Shown here one piece after another: positions 54,996 to 63,620 of a DNA stretch of 64,000 nucleotides. The notes under the pieces were generated by a model. It was not told the origin of the DNA and made no database searches. It worked only from the letters and a program-made list of their open reading frames with translations. This DNA is from Ferruginibacter sp. (GTDB lineage Bacteria; Bacteroidota; Bacteroidia; Chitinophagales; Chitinophagaceae), in NCBI GenBank assembly GCA_019638575.1, contig JAHBTN010000007.1, positions 1 through 64,000 on the forward strand. The letters are read 5' to 3'. The first letter of the stretch is position 1, and each line of letters opens with the position of its first letter. Made by a program: the position numbers and the translations under genes.

Positions 54996-56488
54996 TCGAA
55001 TAATAATTTTGATAGTTCGTCGTCTTGTTTTAAGTTGATTTCATGTTCATTTTTGGCTACAAATTCTTTAGGCGGCAACCATTTGGAATCATCTAATTTA
55101 GGAATGAAACTAAGGGGTGATAGTCTATGTATTTTAATGAATAGATAGCTGTCAGTAAATAAATCCTGGTATGCGAGATAATATCCGAAGAAACGGTATT
55201 GATAATAAACTGTATTGTTATTTTCCTGACGCTTCAGACCAGATAAATAACTTTCTTCAAATCTTGAAGGCTGAAATCCACCGGGGTTTGAAAAACTCCA
55301 TGTAGGATTAATAACCAAAAACCAATCTTTTCCAATCAATTCAAAGGATGGTCTGAATGCCATGCTTCTGAAGCAAATAACATGTCCTTCCTTTTTATTA
55401 ATCATTTTGAAAATAGCGGTTTTTGTAGATTCATTTTTGCCCTTCCATCTTACTCTTTTCTCACTTGGATTTGACTTACTATTTCTAAATCGTAGCAAGC
55501 CTTTCTTACCAATCCATTCCATATTCCTGCTCTTGCATTTTTCAATCAAATGCTGCCTTAATAGGTTTTTGAAATTTCTTTCATATACCTCGCTGGAAGT
55601 GTAATATTCCATCGGGTCAATTTCTGTTATCGTTCCTCTATCTACAAACTGAAACAACGGGTCTTTAGGGTCAAACAAATCCCGTAACGTTAATAGTTTA
55701 TTCTCCCTCAAAATGTAATCCTGCAAATAAACCTCCTTAGTTATCATTGCATTTCTAAAAAGTTCATCTGTACGAAAACTGTTCCTTTTTCTTAACCCTT
55801 TGCCAACTCTCCACTGGTTTAAGTTTTCTATTAGTAACTCTTCATCAAGATTGAGGTCTGCAACGTACATTTTATCTGGAAAACTTATTGGCAGAAAGTT
55901 CAGATGAAGATTCTCCGGCTCATTTTTCAAAAATCCAGATTGGAATTTTTTATTTCTGGACTCTATTTGCACATCAGAAAATTCATGCTCACATAACCTT
56001 GCAATGTATTCAAGTTTTTCTAATGACTGAATATATGTAATTCTGCTTCTAAGGTCGCAAGTATCAATAATGTGATTAGCACTATTAAAGTCAAAACCTT
56101 CCGGAGTATTTTCTTTAATAATTTTCTCCGAATATTTTTCTTCTTTTTTGGTTAAAATGTAAACGTAAAGCGTTTCGTATTTTGCCTGAAGATTGTTTTC
56201 TCCAAATTTCTGTAAAGTGTTTTTTACCTTCTCCAGACTTGCAGTAGATGTAATCTGAAATGCAACTTTATTCACATCATCAATTAAATCAACTGAAGGG
56301 TAATTCTTTTTGTGCAAAGAATTGGCGTTTTCAAGCTTTATATCAAAAACTGCATTCAAAATTGGTATCAAAGCATTTTCGGAATGTATATTAATATCAT
56401 AAAGATTCATGTCATTATATGACTTTACTTCCTCGACAAATCTTGCAAGATATTTAGCAATTTTATCTATGTAATCTTTTCTATTCAT
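54992..56488 (-). CDS. SMEK-APAZ fusion protein, partner of short Argonaute
   Basis: A 498-residue protein. Residues about 1-100 look like a SMEK domain, known from the N-termini of predicted conflict-system proteins: Glu37 in HSENALIPILNAVF, Asp67 in YPSVDLIDD, then VAFQITSTASLEKVKNTLQKF (given here by Gln78, Thr80, Lys87, Lys89). The spacing D-x10-QxT resembles a PD-(D/E)XK core with Thr in place of Lys. Residues about 170-480 match APAZ, the Argonaute-binding domain: FLVINPTWSFSNPGG and YQYRFFGYYLAYQD are typical. By analogy with SPARTA/SPARSA/SPARDA, guide-directed target recognition would activate the N-terminal effector. Three bases separate it from the MmeI-like gene. Confidence 0.78.
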   Translation of the reverse strand: MNRKDYIDKIAKYLARFVEEVKSYNDMNLYDINIHSENALIPILNAVFDIKLENANSLHKKNYPSVDLIDDVNKVAFQITSTASLEKVKNTLQKFGENNLQAKYETLYVYILTKKEEKYSEKIIKENTPEGFDFNSANHIIDTCDLRSRITYIQSLEKLEYIARLCEHEFSDVQIESRNKKFQSGFLKNEPENLHLNFLPISFPDKMYVADLNLDEELLIENLNQWRVGKGLRKRNSFRTDELFRNAMITKEVYLQDYILRENKLLTLRDLFDPKDPLFQFVDRGTITEIDPMEYYTSSEVYERNFKNLLRQHLIEKCKSRNMEWIGKKGLLRFRNSKSNPSEKRVRWKGKNESTKTAIFKMINKKEGHVICFRSMAFRPSFELIGKDWFLVINPTWSFSNPGGFQPSRFEESYLSGLKRQENNNTVYYQYRFFGYYLAYQDLFTDSYLFIKIHRLSPLSFIPKLDDSKWLPPKEFVAKNEHEINLKQDDELSKLLFD

Positions 56489-56491
56489 TTA

Positions 56492-59275
56492 TTATTTTGC
56501 TTTCTTTTTTTTCTCCCTTACAAACAATCCATCCGTGTATTTATCATACAACTCAAATAAAAACTCAATCCGTTTGGTTTCGTTAATAAAAGGCTGGCTG
56601 CGGTAACACAAATCTACTGCCCTATCCAAAGCATTATGAGCTTTTACCAATGCTGGCGGCATAGTGTTGGGGTCGTATAAATCTGCAAGGCTGCTGTTAG
56701 GAAAACTTACCCTTGCATCTAATACTGCCTGTGCCGCTTTTTCAATTGCTTCTTTTTGTTTACCTGTTGGATTTTCTGGCCAAGGGAAATTATTATAAAC
56801 TATAGTATTTGAATAGCTAAAATCACTTTTTAATCTGCCACATACATACTTCATCCAAGTCATGTGCATTAATGAAGTTAATACTCCAAAATGATATGAT
56901 GTTGTATCGGGTACAACAAAGGTTTTATCAGAGACAATAAATTCTTTTGTTAAATAGGCTATCGGAATATACTTTCTATTTTCAGAAGAAACTTTAGGTA
57001 TAATTAGAAAATCATGATTCGGCTGTCTTTCTTCAGCAAACAAATACGGAAGTTCAGCCATTTTTTTTGTCCCTGCTCTTGTACTTTTTTCTCTAAAACC
57101 TTTTACCTCTTTGAACCTCGTTTGAAATTCTTTTATTTCCCTGAATTCTGAAGGGGTTTCACCTTTTAGCCAAATGCACCATCTAATTATATTGTTAATG
57201 AAGTCATCACCACTGACAAAACGATTGAAATATTTTTTTGTCTTTGGATTGCGATTAACTAGTTCATTTTTTTCGTCGTCAGTCAATATCAAAAAACCAC
57301 CATCTCTTGCAGCACTTCCAGATTGCATTTTAGGTGTATTGCAAATTGGGATTGAAATTGATCTAAGAAAATTGTCACTTGCGCCTACTAAATATGGGTT
57401 TATATTTTTAATTGATATTTCATGTGGTTCGGCTTTTATATTTTCGTATTCATATATAAGCTTGTCTGTGATGTCAAAGTTTGAAAAGCCAATAATAACA
57501 ACGTGTACTGCAGCATTACCCTTGGCTTCATTATTCCATTTAAAAGTACGATGAGCAAAATGTATTTTGCATTGATATTTATTAAACAATTCATTCCAGA
57601 GAATCCCAACTTGCTCTCCTTGTGAAATAGAGTTCGTACTAACTAATGCAACTTTTGTTTTTGGCAAATCTTTTTCCTCAATTTTATTTGCAAATTGCAA
57701 GTATTGTGCAGCTTTAATATACCAAGCAGTAACATAATCAAGCATGCCAAATGAATTGACTCCTGAAAATATGTTTGCCATATCTGTTTTTTGTTCTTCA
57801 TTTTGGTAGGCTGTTCCGATAAATGGTGGATTACCTAAAATATAATGATACCTCGGTGGCTCCTTCTCCCAGGGCATTGAGTCAATCAGGCTTTGCCAAT
57901 CGGTACGCAACGCATTGCCATGCACAATGGTGGCACTCTTTTTTAGCGGTATGCGTTTATAATATTCGCCAAAGTTTATGCTGGCCTGTTCGTTCATCTG
58001 GTGGTCCATCAGCCACATAGCTACCTGTGCAATCTGGCTGGGAAATTCTTCATACTCTATTCCATAAAACCTGTCCACATCAACCAAAAAATAATCGTTT
58101 ACACTGGTTAACTGCTGGCCTTTCAATAATGCCTTTACAATATCCAGTTCCAGCAAACGAAGTTCACGGTAAGCAATGATTAAGAAGTTGCCGCATCCGC
58201 AGGCAGGGTCTAAAAACCGCAGCTTGCTTATTTTATCATGCAGCTTTTTTAGTTTACCCGTATCGCTTTTTACTTTATTAAACTCAGCCCACAGTTCATC
58301 TAAAAACAGGGGCTTAATTAATTTGAGGATATTCTTTTCGCTGGTATAATGGGCACCAAGGTTTCTTCTTGCTGTAGAATCCATCACACTTTGAAACAGT
58401 GAACCAAAAATGGCCGGAGATATTTTGCCCCAATCTAATAAGCAGCAATCGAGTAATATGCGGCGCATTTCACCATCAAAATGTGCCATTGGTAGCTGTT
58501 CTTCAAACAACTTACCATTTACGTAAGGAAAAGCAGCTAATGCTTCATCTAAATTTTTAAAGCGTTTATTTTCTTCTGTATTCAATACCTGGAACAACTC
58601 TGCAATATGAGCCGCAAGGTCACTACCATCTTCATTGGTCTTTAGCTCAAAGTATTCACATAAAATCCCTTTTTCAAAAATGCTGGTATCATCAGCAAAC
58701 AAACAAAAGAGCAAACGAACCAGGTACAATTCCAAATGATGCCCGGTATAGCCGATGGCTTTTAATTTATCATGCAGCTTGCCCATCAATTCAGCCGCTT
58801 CAATATTTACAGGGTCTTGTTCTTTGTAAGTTCTTTTTTGGTAACCGGCAATAAAACCAAAAAGATGAACATGGTTTACAAAATCGGTGAGTTTAAATTC
58901 ATGGTGGCAATCCTCCTCTAAATCATACAAGCGGAACCGCTCAAAATCACTCACCAAAATATAGCGGGGCAGTTCTTTTTCTTTTAATCCGGGAAAATAA
59001 TCTTTGGCTTGTTGAAAGGCTATGTCTAAATCTTTACCACGGCTTTTATGCTCTACCAGTATAACCCCTTTCCAGAGCAAATCAATAAAACCGGTTTTGT
59101 TATCAATCTTTTTTACCTGCTGCTCAAAGGTGGCTACCCGGCGGCGACCAATGCCAAATACATTAAAGAAATCATCCCAAAATGATTTGGCTTCGGCATC
59201 TTCGCTTACTTCATTTTCCCATTCTTTGCTAAAGGCAGCAGCCCGGGTTTTTATTTCATTCCAGCTTAATGGCAT
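56492..59275 (-). CDS. Type IIL (MmeI-like) restriction-modification enzyme
   Basis: A 927-residue single-chain enzyme combining nuclease, methyltransferase and specificity. The N-terminal PD-(D/E)XK nuclease has Asp65 and VEHK (Glu75, Lys77). The helical spacer ends with SPAIFGSLFQSVM and RRNLGAHYT. The N6-adenine methyltransferase has motif I LDPACGCGNF (about 353-362) and motif IV GNPPFIG (about 478-484). A target-recognition domain (about 620-830) and a C-terminal helical tail follow. All catalytic motifs look intact. It is the first gene of an operon with the SMEK-APAZ and short Argonaute genes; physical linkage suggests they move and may act together. The recognition sequence cannot be read. 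Confidence 0.9.
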   Translation of the reverse strand: MPLSWNEIKTRAAAFSKEWENEVSEDAEAKSFWDDFFNVFGIGRRRVATFEQQVKKIDNKTGFIDLLWKGVILVEHKSRGKDLDIAFQQAKDYFPGLKEKELPRYILVSDFERFRLYDLEEDCHHEFKLTDFVNHVHLFGFIAGYQKRTYKEQDPVNIEAAELMGKLHDKLKAIGYTGHHLELYLVRLLFCLFADDTSIFEKGILCEYFELKTNEDGSDLAAHIAELFQVLNTEENKRFKNLDEALAAFPYVNGKLFEEQLPMAHFDGEMRRILLDCCLLDWGKISPAIFGSLFQSVMDSTARRNLGAHYTSEKNILKLIKPLFLDELWAEFNKVKSDTGKLKKLHDKISKLRFLDPACGCGNFLIIAYRELRLLELDIVKALLKGQQLTSVNDYFLVDVDRFYGIEYEEFPSQIAQVAMWLMDHQMNEQASINFGEYYKRIPLKKSATIVHGNALRTDWQSLIDSMPWEKEPPRYHYILGNPPFIGTAYQNEEQKTDMANIFSGVNSFGMLDYVTAWYIKAAQYLQFANKIEEKDLPKTKVALVSTNSISQGEQVGILWNELFNKYQCKIHFAHRTFKWNNEAKGNAAVHVVIIGFSNFDITDKLIYEYENIKAEPHEISIKNINPYLVGASDNFLRSISIPICNTPKMQSGSAARDGGFLILTDDEKNELVNRNPKTKKYFNRFVSGDDFINNIIRWCIWLKGETPSEFREIKEFQTRFKEVKGFREKSTRAGTKKMAELPYLFAEERQPNHDFLIIPKVSSENRKYIPIAYLTKEFIVSDKTFVVPDTTSYHFGVLTSLMHMTWMKYVCGRLKSDFSYSNTIVYNNFPWPENPTGKQKEAIEKAAQAVLDARVSFPNSSLADLYDPNTMPPALVKAHNALDRAVDLCYRSQPFINETKRIEFLFELYDKYTDGLFVREKKKKAK

Positions 59276-59295
59276 ATTACTAAAGGAGTTAGTTG

Positions 59296-59324
59296 TAAAT
59301 ATAGCTTATAAGGGGCAATTTCAA
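59296..59324 (-). promoter_or_regulatory. Candidate promoter of the RM-Argonaute operon
   Basis: On the minus strand, TTG (59324-59322), 18 bases, then TATATTTA (59303-59296), about 20 bases before the MmeI-like start. It fits the Bacteroidota TTG/TAnnTTTG promoter pattern with one mismatch. Confidence 0.4.
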
Positions 59325-59358
59325 TTACTTAGTAGTGGTAGAAGGAATAAAAAAAGGG

Positions 59359-59832
59359 CTATAAAAGCCCCTCATCAGCAAATGAATAATAGCCTTCATT
59401 CGTAACAATGATATGGTCTAAAACCCGGATGTCATGATACTTAGCAGCCTCCTTTATTTTACAAGTCAATTCTTCATCTGCCCGGCTTGGTTTTAAGTTG
59501 CCGCTTGGATGATTATGTCCTAAAATGATGGAAACAGATAGGGATTTAATAGCTGCTGCCAATATCAATCTTGGGTCAGCTACAGTTCCGGTAATTCCTC
59601 CGGCAGATGCTTCATAAACACCTGTAACCCGGTTAGCCCTGTTCAGCAATAATACTTTGAACTCTTCCAGCATTTCAATCTTGTTTTCATCCCATACTTT
59701 CAACAGTATTTCATAACTGTTTTTCGATGATTTTATCCACGGCCTTTCAGAAGCTTTTACTTTGGTTTTATACACCAGTTCTACTTCTGCCACTTTACTC
59801 CATTCCGGTTGTTGAATCATTACGTTTTCCAT
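59359..59832 (-). CDS. RadC-family JAB-domain protein
   Basis: A 157-residue protein of the RadC/UPF0758 family. The JAB metallopeptidase-like site is visible: Glu in MLEEFKVLLLNRAN (about 56), GHNHPSG (about 107-113) and the Asp in SRADEELT. Such genes are very common on Bacteroidota mobile elements and near anti-restriction or defence genes; a DNA repair role is no longer well supported. It lies 83 bases upstream of the restriction-modification gene on the same strand and may share its transcript. Confidence 0.92.
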   Translation of the reverse strand: MENVMIQQPEWSKVAEVELVYKTKVKASERPWIKSSKNSYEILLKVWDENKIEMLEEFKVLLLNRANRVTGVYEASAGGITGTVADPRLILAAAIKSLSVSIILGHNHPSGNLKPSRADEELTCKIKEAAKYHDIRVLDHIIVTNEGYYSFADEGLL

Positions 59833-59871
59833 AACCTAATTTTTTAATTGTTTAAAATTAATTACGGAACT

Positions 59872-59970
59872 ATCGCCGCCTTTTGGCGACCAAGGCCATG
59901 AAGCAACGGAATAAATAGTGAAGCGGTTTATGCCGGAATTTCATGGCCGCCTCAGAAGGCAAAAGGCGAT
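59872..59970. repeat. Long inverted repeat between RadC and TonB receptor genes
   Basis: Left arm 59872-59902 (starts ATCGCCGCCTTTTGG, ends GGCCATGAA) and right arm 59940-59970 (starts TTCATGGCC, ends AAAAGGCGAT), with a 37-base spacer. The outer and inner parts pair, with a few mismatches in the middle. It is GC-rich against an AT-rich background. The remaining gap to the receptor gene also has CCGCATTGCGG followed by a T-run at 60039-60059. No gene is present here. Confidence 0.7.
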
Positions 59971-60128
59971 ATTTGTGGCAGAATTAATGAAAGAAAAGAA
60001 AGTACCTATGAACCAAAGACAATAAGGAAGCTTTTTTTCCGCATTGCGGCATTTTTTTTCCCGAATTTAAAGCCTTCCCTTTCCAACTTTATTCACTTTT
60101 GCCATTATTTACAAACTGCAATAAAATC

Positions 60129-62306
60129 ATGAATAAAATTTTTACGAGTTTATTTACTTCTTTTTGTTTTTTAAGCGTATCTGCACAGCAGGTCAAAGTA
60201 TCAGACAGTGCTATAATATTAAAGGAAATTACTGTTACCGGTTATAAAACGGTAAATGGCGTCGGGCATTTAATGGAATCAAAGGACGGCATTATCTATG
60301 CTGGAAAAAAGAATGAAGTAATCCTTGTAGACAGCCTTGATGCTAATAAAGCAATCAACAACACCCGTCAGATACTTGGAAGGATACCGGGTTTAAATAT
60401 CGTGGAAACTGAAAGCGGTGGATTTACAGCAAACGGTATTGCAACGAGAGGCTTAAACCCAATACAGAGCATTGAAATGAATACCCGCCAAAACGGATAT
60501 AATATCAGCGCCGATATTTTCGGGTATAATGAAGCTTATTATATTCCGCCAATGGAAGCTGTGAGCCGCATTGAAATGGTAAGGGGAGCGTCCTCCCTGC
60601 AATTCGGTTCTCAGTTTGGAGGTTTGGTAAATTATGTAACAAAAGATGCTCCTGCAGATAAGCCGGTTGAATTTAATACCTCACAAACCGTTGGCAGTTT
60701 TGGATTATTCAACTCTTTTAATTCAATTGGCGGTAATTATAAAAAAATTAACTATTACGGCTTTTTGCAATACAGGTATATTGATGGCTATCGGCCTAAC
60801 AGCAGGCAGTGGCAGTTATCAGGGTTTGGAAAAATTCAATACAAACCATCTGCAAAAATAAATGCAGGTGTTGAATACTCATTACTACGCAATAAATTAA
60901 AAATGCCGGGTGGTTTAACAGATAGTATGTTTGAAGTCAATCCAAAGGCATCCACTAGGGCAAGAAACTGGCTAAAAAGCCCCTGGAATGTTTTAACTGC
61001 GTTTGCAAACTTTGTACCCTCTTCTAATACCACTATCAGCCTAAAAACAACTTATCTTTTCAGTAGCCGGTCTTTGGTGTGGCGCAATGAGAATGGAGGC
61101 CCGGAAGCATTGGATGAAACAGACCCGGTTACGGGTACTTTTATACCAAGAGAAGTTGGCAGAGAAGACATGCATAATTTAACTACTGAACTGAGGTTTT
61201 CAAATAGCTATTTATTGGGAAAACAAAAATCTACTGTTGCCGGAGGTGTCAGGTATAGCTACGCATGGTTCAAAAGGCAAGGTGGGGGCGAAGGAACAAC
61301 AAACAGTGATTTTGATCTGTCCATCACTGGTGACTGGGGATATAATTTAGATTTCACAACAACCAATATTGCTCCTTTTGTTGAGAATATTTTCAGGATT
61401 GGTGATAAGTTTACAGTTACTCCCGGATTTAGATTGGAGTACCTGGTAAGCACTGCAAAAGGCTACAAAACTACTGACACAATAAAACAATTCCCTGATG
61501 AAAGCCGTACAAGAACATTTCCATTATTTGGAATTGGATTAGAGTACAAACCCTCTCATAATACCAGTATCTATGGAAATTTGAGCCAGGCATACCGGCC
61601 AATTGACTACAGCCAATTAGAGCCATTTGGGGTGGCATCTAAAATTGATCCCAATCTTAAGGATGCCAAAGGCTTTAATACCGATGCAGGATACAGGGGG
61701 ATAATAAAGAACTTTTTAAACTTTGATTTAGGTGTATTCTATCTGGCTTATAATAACCGTATAGGTGTATTAGTTCAAACAGACCCTTTAACAGGTAATA
61801 CTTATTCAGTAAGAAAAAATATAGCTAACAGCGTTCATAAAGGCATTGAAAGTTATATTGAATTTAATCTTTTAAAGTACCTCAATGCAAAGTCGGAGTG
61901 CGGTTTGAGTATCTTTAATTCCTTCGCTTACATAAATGCAAAATACACAACGGGCGAATTTAAAGGAAACAGGGTTGAGGCTGCGGCCAAAACCATCAAC
62001 AGGATTGGCTTAATTTTTAACAGCAAACAAATTTCTACAACTTTCCAGGTCAACTCTGTTGGAGATGCTTACGGTGATGCATCGAATGTAAAGAGCAGCC
62101 CAGACCCGATAGCAGGCTATATCCCGGCTTATACAGTACTTGATTTAAGCGCTACTTACAAATTCAGAAATTATTCATTTAAAATAGGAGCAAATAATTT
62201 AACAGATAAAGCCTATTTCACCCGCCGGACAGATGAGTATCCCGGTCCGGGAATTATTCCTTCAATTGGCAGAAGCATATATATTGGCATAAGTGCCCAA
62301 TTTTAG
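60129..62306 (+). CDS. TonB-dependent outer-membrane receptor (FecA-like)
   Basis: A 725-residue siderophore/iron-chelate type receptor. ATG at 60129 starts a signal peptide (MNKIFTSLFTSFCFLSVSAQ); an upstream in-frame ATG at 60099 would spoil it. Domains: a TonB-box-like EITVTGY near residue 35, a plug domain with IPGLNIVETESGG and MVRGASSLQFGSQFGG, and a 22-strand barrel ending in the outer-membrane terminal Phe (IGISAQF). No N-terminal carboxypeptidase-like or STN domain is present. Iron dicitrate-type transport is suggested by overall similarity; the ligand is not certain. It is cargo on the element rather than part of transfer functions. Confidence 0.9.
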   Translation: MNKIFTSLFTSFCFLSVSAQQVKVSDSAIILKEITVTGYKTVNGVGHLMESKDGIIYAGKKNEVILVDSLDANKAINNTRQILGRIPGLNIVETESGGFTANGIATRGLNPIQSIEMNTRQNGYNISADIFGYNEAYYIPPMEAVSRIEMVRGASSLQFGSQFGGLVNYVTKDAPADKPVEFNTSQTVGSFGLFNSFNSIGGNYKKINYYGFLQYRYIDGYRPNSRQWQLSGFGKIQYKPSAKINAGVEYSLLRNKLKMPGGLTDSMFEVNPKASTRARNWLKSPWNVLTAFANFVPSSNTTISLKTTYLFSSRSLVWRNENGGPEALDETDPVTGTFIPREVGREDMHNLTTELRFSNSYLLGKQKSTVAGGVRYSYAWFKRQGGGEGTTNSDFDLSITGDWGYNLDFTTTNIAPFVENIFRIGDKFTVTPGFRLEYLVSTAKGYKTTDTIKQFPDESRTRTFPLFGIGLEYKPSHNTSIYGNLSQAYRPIDYSQLEPFGVASKIDPNLKDAKGFNTDAGYRGIIKNFLNFDLGVFYLAYNNRIGVLVQTDPLTGNTYSVRKNIANSVHKGIESYIEFNLLKYLNAKSECGLSIFNSFAYINAKYTTGEFKGNRVEAAAKTINRIGLIFNSKQISTTFQVNSVGDAYGDASNVKSSPDPIAGYIPAYTVLDLSATYKFRNYSFKIGANNLTDKAYFTRRTDEYPGPGIIPSIGRSIYIGISAQF

Positions 62307-62310
62307 GTAT

Positions 62311-62329
62311 ACCCAAACAAATGGGTTTT
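62311..62329 (+). terminator. Weak hairpin after the TonB receptor
   Basis: ACCCA, loop AACAAA, TGGGT followed by TTT. It is short but directly after the receptor stop. Confidence 0.4.
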
Positions 62330-62408
62330 CAGACCTATCCTTTTACAAAACACAGTCAAAGAGAAGAAAATTCACTTATGTAATAAATTTATTCTATACA
62401 CCATTATA

Positions 62409-63461
62409 TTATTCATTGAATCTGCTGTCTTTATAATCATCAAACGAAAATGTTATATCATGTTTTTCATTTCGCTTAAGTTCATCAAGATTAAAGTTTA
62501 AGCGATGCCCTTTTGGCATTCCAAACTTAGCGGCAAAGTGCTTATCGATGAATGGTGGCATATTGGGCACAGTTATAATTTTTTTGCCATCAAACATCCA
62601 TTTGTCCTGTTCGTTTAAGGGCAATACTAATTGATAAGTGTAATTGTGAAACATAATGCAAACAATGTGTGTTGGTATCAGATCTGTTCTTACTTTTTTC
62701 TCAAAAAGAATAACCATTGGGGAAGGGAAAACAGGGCCAGGGTGGACATATACATTTAGCTTAAAGAGTGGATCATCTTTTTCTTCGTTCTTTTTTTCCG
62801 AACGGAGCATGGCAAATGCGATTTTATAATCATCATCATACTCATGGGGTAAAACGGATAGCCCGATTTTCAGGAAAGCCTTATAGACATTATGTGGATT
62901 ATATGAAGGCCTTGTTGTATGAAATGTTACTTTTTTATTATCAGCATCTAATGTAAAATGATTGTTTTCTTCTTCATGTGATTCTATGCGGAGTTTAGGA
63001 AGATTGAGTGGCACTTCAGTATCCTTCATTACTATGAATGTTTTATCCGGCGATTTAAACTTTAACCCTCCGGATTTGGCATTTTCTATATTGAAAGCAC
63101 GGCTGGCTCCTAAATAATTTGCAAAATCATTTTCATATTTTCTGCCAAAAAAATTATTACACTTATCACATTCAAAATCAGATAACAGGTTTTTATTGCC
63201 GATTAATTCAGGTAATAAGTGTGCTTTTGATTTAAACTTCTCCTGCTCATTGAAAATAGCTTTACAAAATTTACACACCCTGTCTTTTTTTGCCTTTAAT
63301 GGCCTTTTATGTAATTCATCATCAGCAATCAGATTCTTTATTGCATAAAGACTGGTGAATCTCTCATACATTTCTGAAAACTCATCTATTGGATTTCCAA
63401 TAAATTCTCTATTTAACTTCATTGGATTACCGGGTATTGCTGAAAATTTCAAACGGAACAT
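62409..63461 (-). CDS. HNH-type nuclease-like protein
   Basis: A 350-residue protein. A zinc/HNH cassette lies near residues 60-115: CKFC, then KAHLLPELIGNKNLL with the first His, then CDKCNNFFG with Asn. It is followed by a larger alpha/beta domain without recognised motifs (KFSFDDYKDSRF-type C-terminus: ITFSFDDYKDSRFNE). HNH proteins of this size often act in restriction or other defence, and location inside a defence-rich element supports that, but no specific system can be named. The promoter side faces the DUF932 gene. Confidence 0.72.
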   Translation of the reverse strand: MFRLKFSAIPGNPMKLNREFIGNPIDEFSEMYERFTSLYAIKNLIADDELHKRPLKAKKDRVCKFCKAIFNEQEKFKSKAHLLPELIGNKNLLSDFECDKCNNFFGRKYENDFANYLGASRAFNIENAKSGGLKFKSPDKTFIVMKDTEVPLNLPKLRIESHEEENNHFTLDADNKKVTFHTTRPSYNPHNVYKAFLKIGLSVLPHEYDDDYKIAFAMLRSEKKNEEKDDPLFKLNVYVHPGPVFPSPMVILFEKKVRTDLIPTHIVCIMFHNYTYQLVLPLNEQDKWMFDGKKIITVPNMPPFIDKHFAAKFGMPKGHRLNFNLDELKRNEKHDITFSFDDYKDSRFNE

Positions 63462-63523
63462 TTCTAAATCATTTTACTACTTACTTATTAACAATGGAAT
63501 ATTCACAAAGATACTAAAACCCC

Positions 63524-63577
63524 AAGCTGCCCCGCCATTTTACGAACTCTGTTACTATGTTGCGGGGCAGCTTTTTT
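63524..63577 (+). terminator. GC-rich hairpin with T-run
   Basis: AAGCTGCCCCGC (63524-63535) pairs exactly with GCGGGGCAGCTT (63562-63573) across a 26-base loop, followed by TTTT. No plus-strand gene is obvious upstream, so it may insulate the HNH promoter or mark a small transcript. Confidence 0.6.
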
Positions 63578-63584
63578 AGCATTA

Positions 63585-63612
63585 AAAAGGGGTATTTGCC
63601 GATACCCCTTTT
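63585..63612 (-). terminator. Terminator of the DUF932 gene
   Basis: AAAAGGGGTAT and ATACCCCTTTT form an 11-bp perfect stem around TTGCCG; on the minus strand the stem is followed by TTTTTAAT. It lies eight bases after the DUF932 stop codon. Confidence 0.8.
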
Positions 63613-63620
63613 AATAACAC

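Noticed and set aside
59359-59832. RadC as a dedicated DNA repair gene
   Set aside because: Family evidence for a repair role is weak; its presence is typical of mobile elements.
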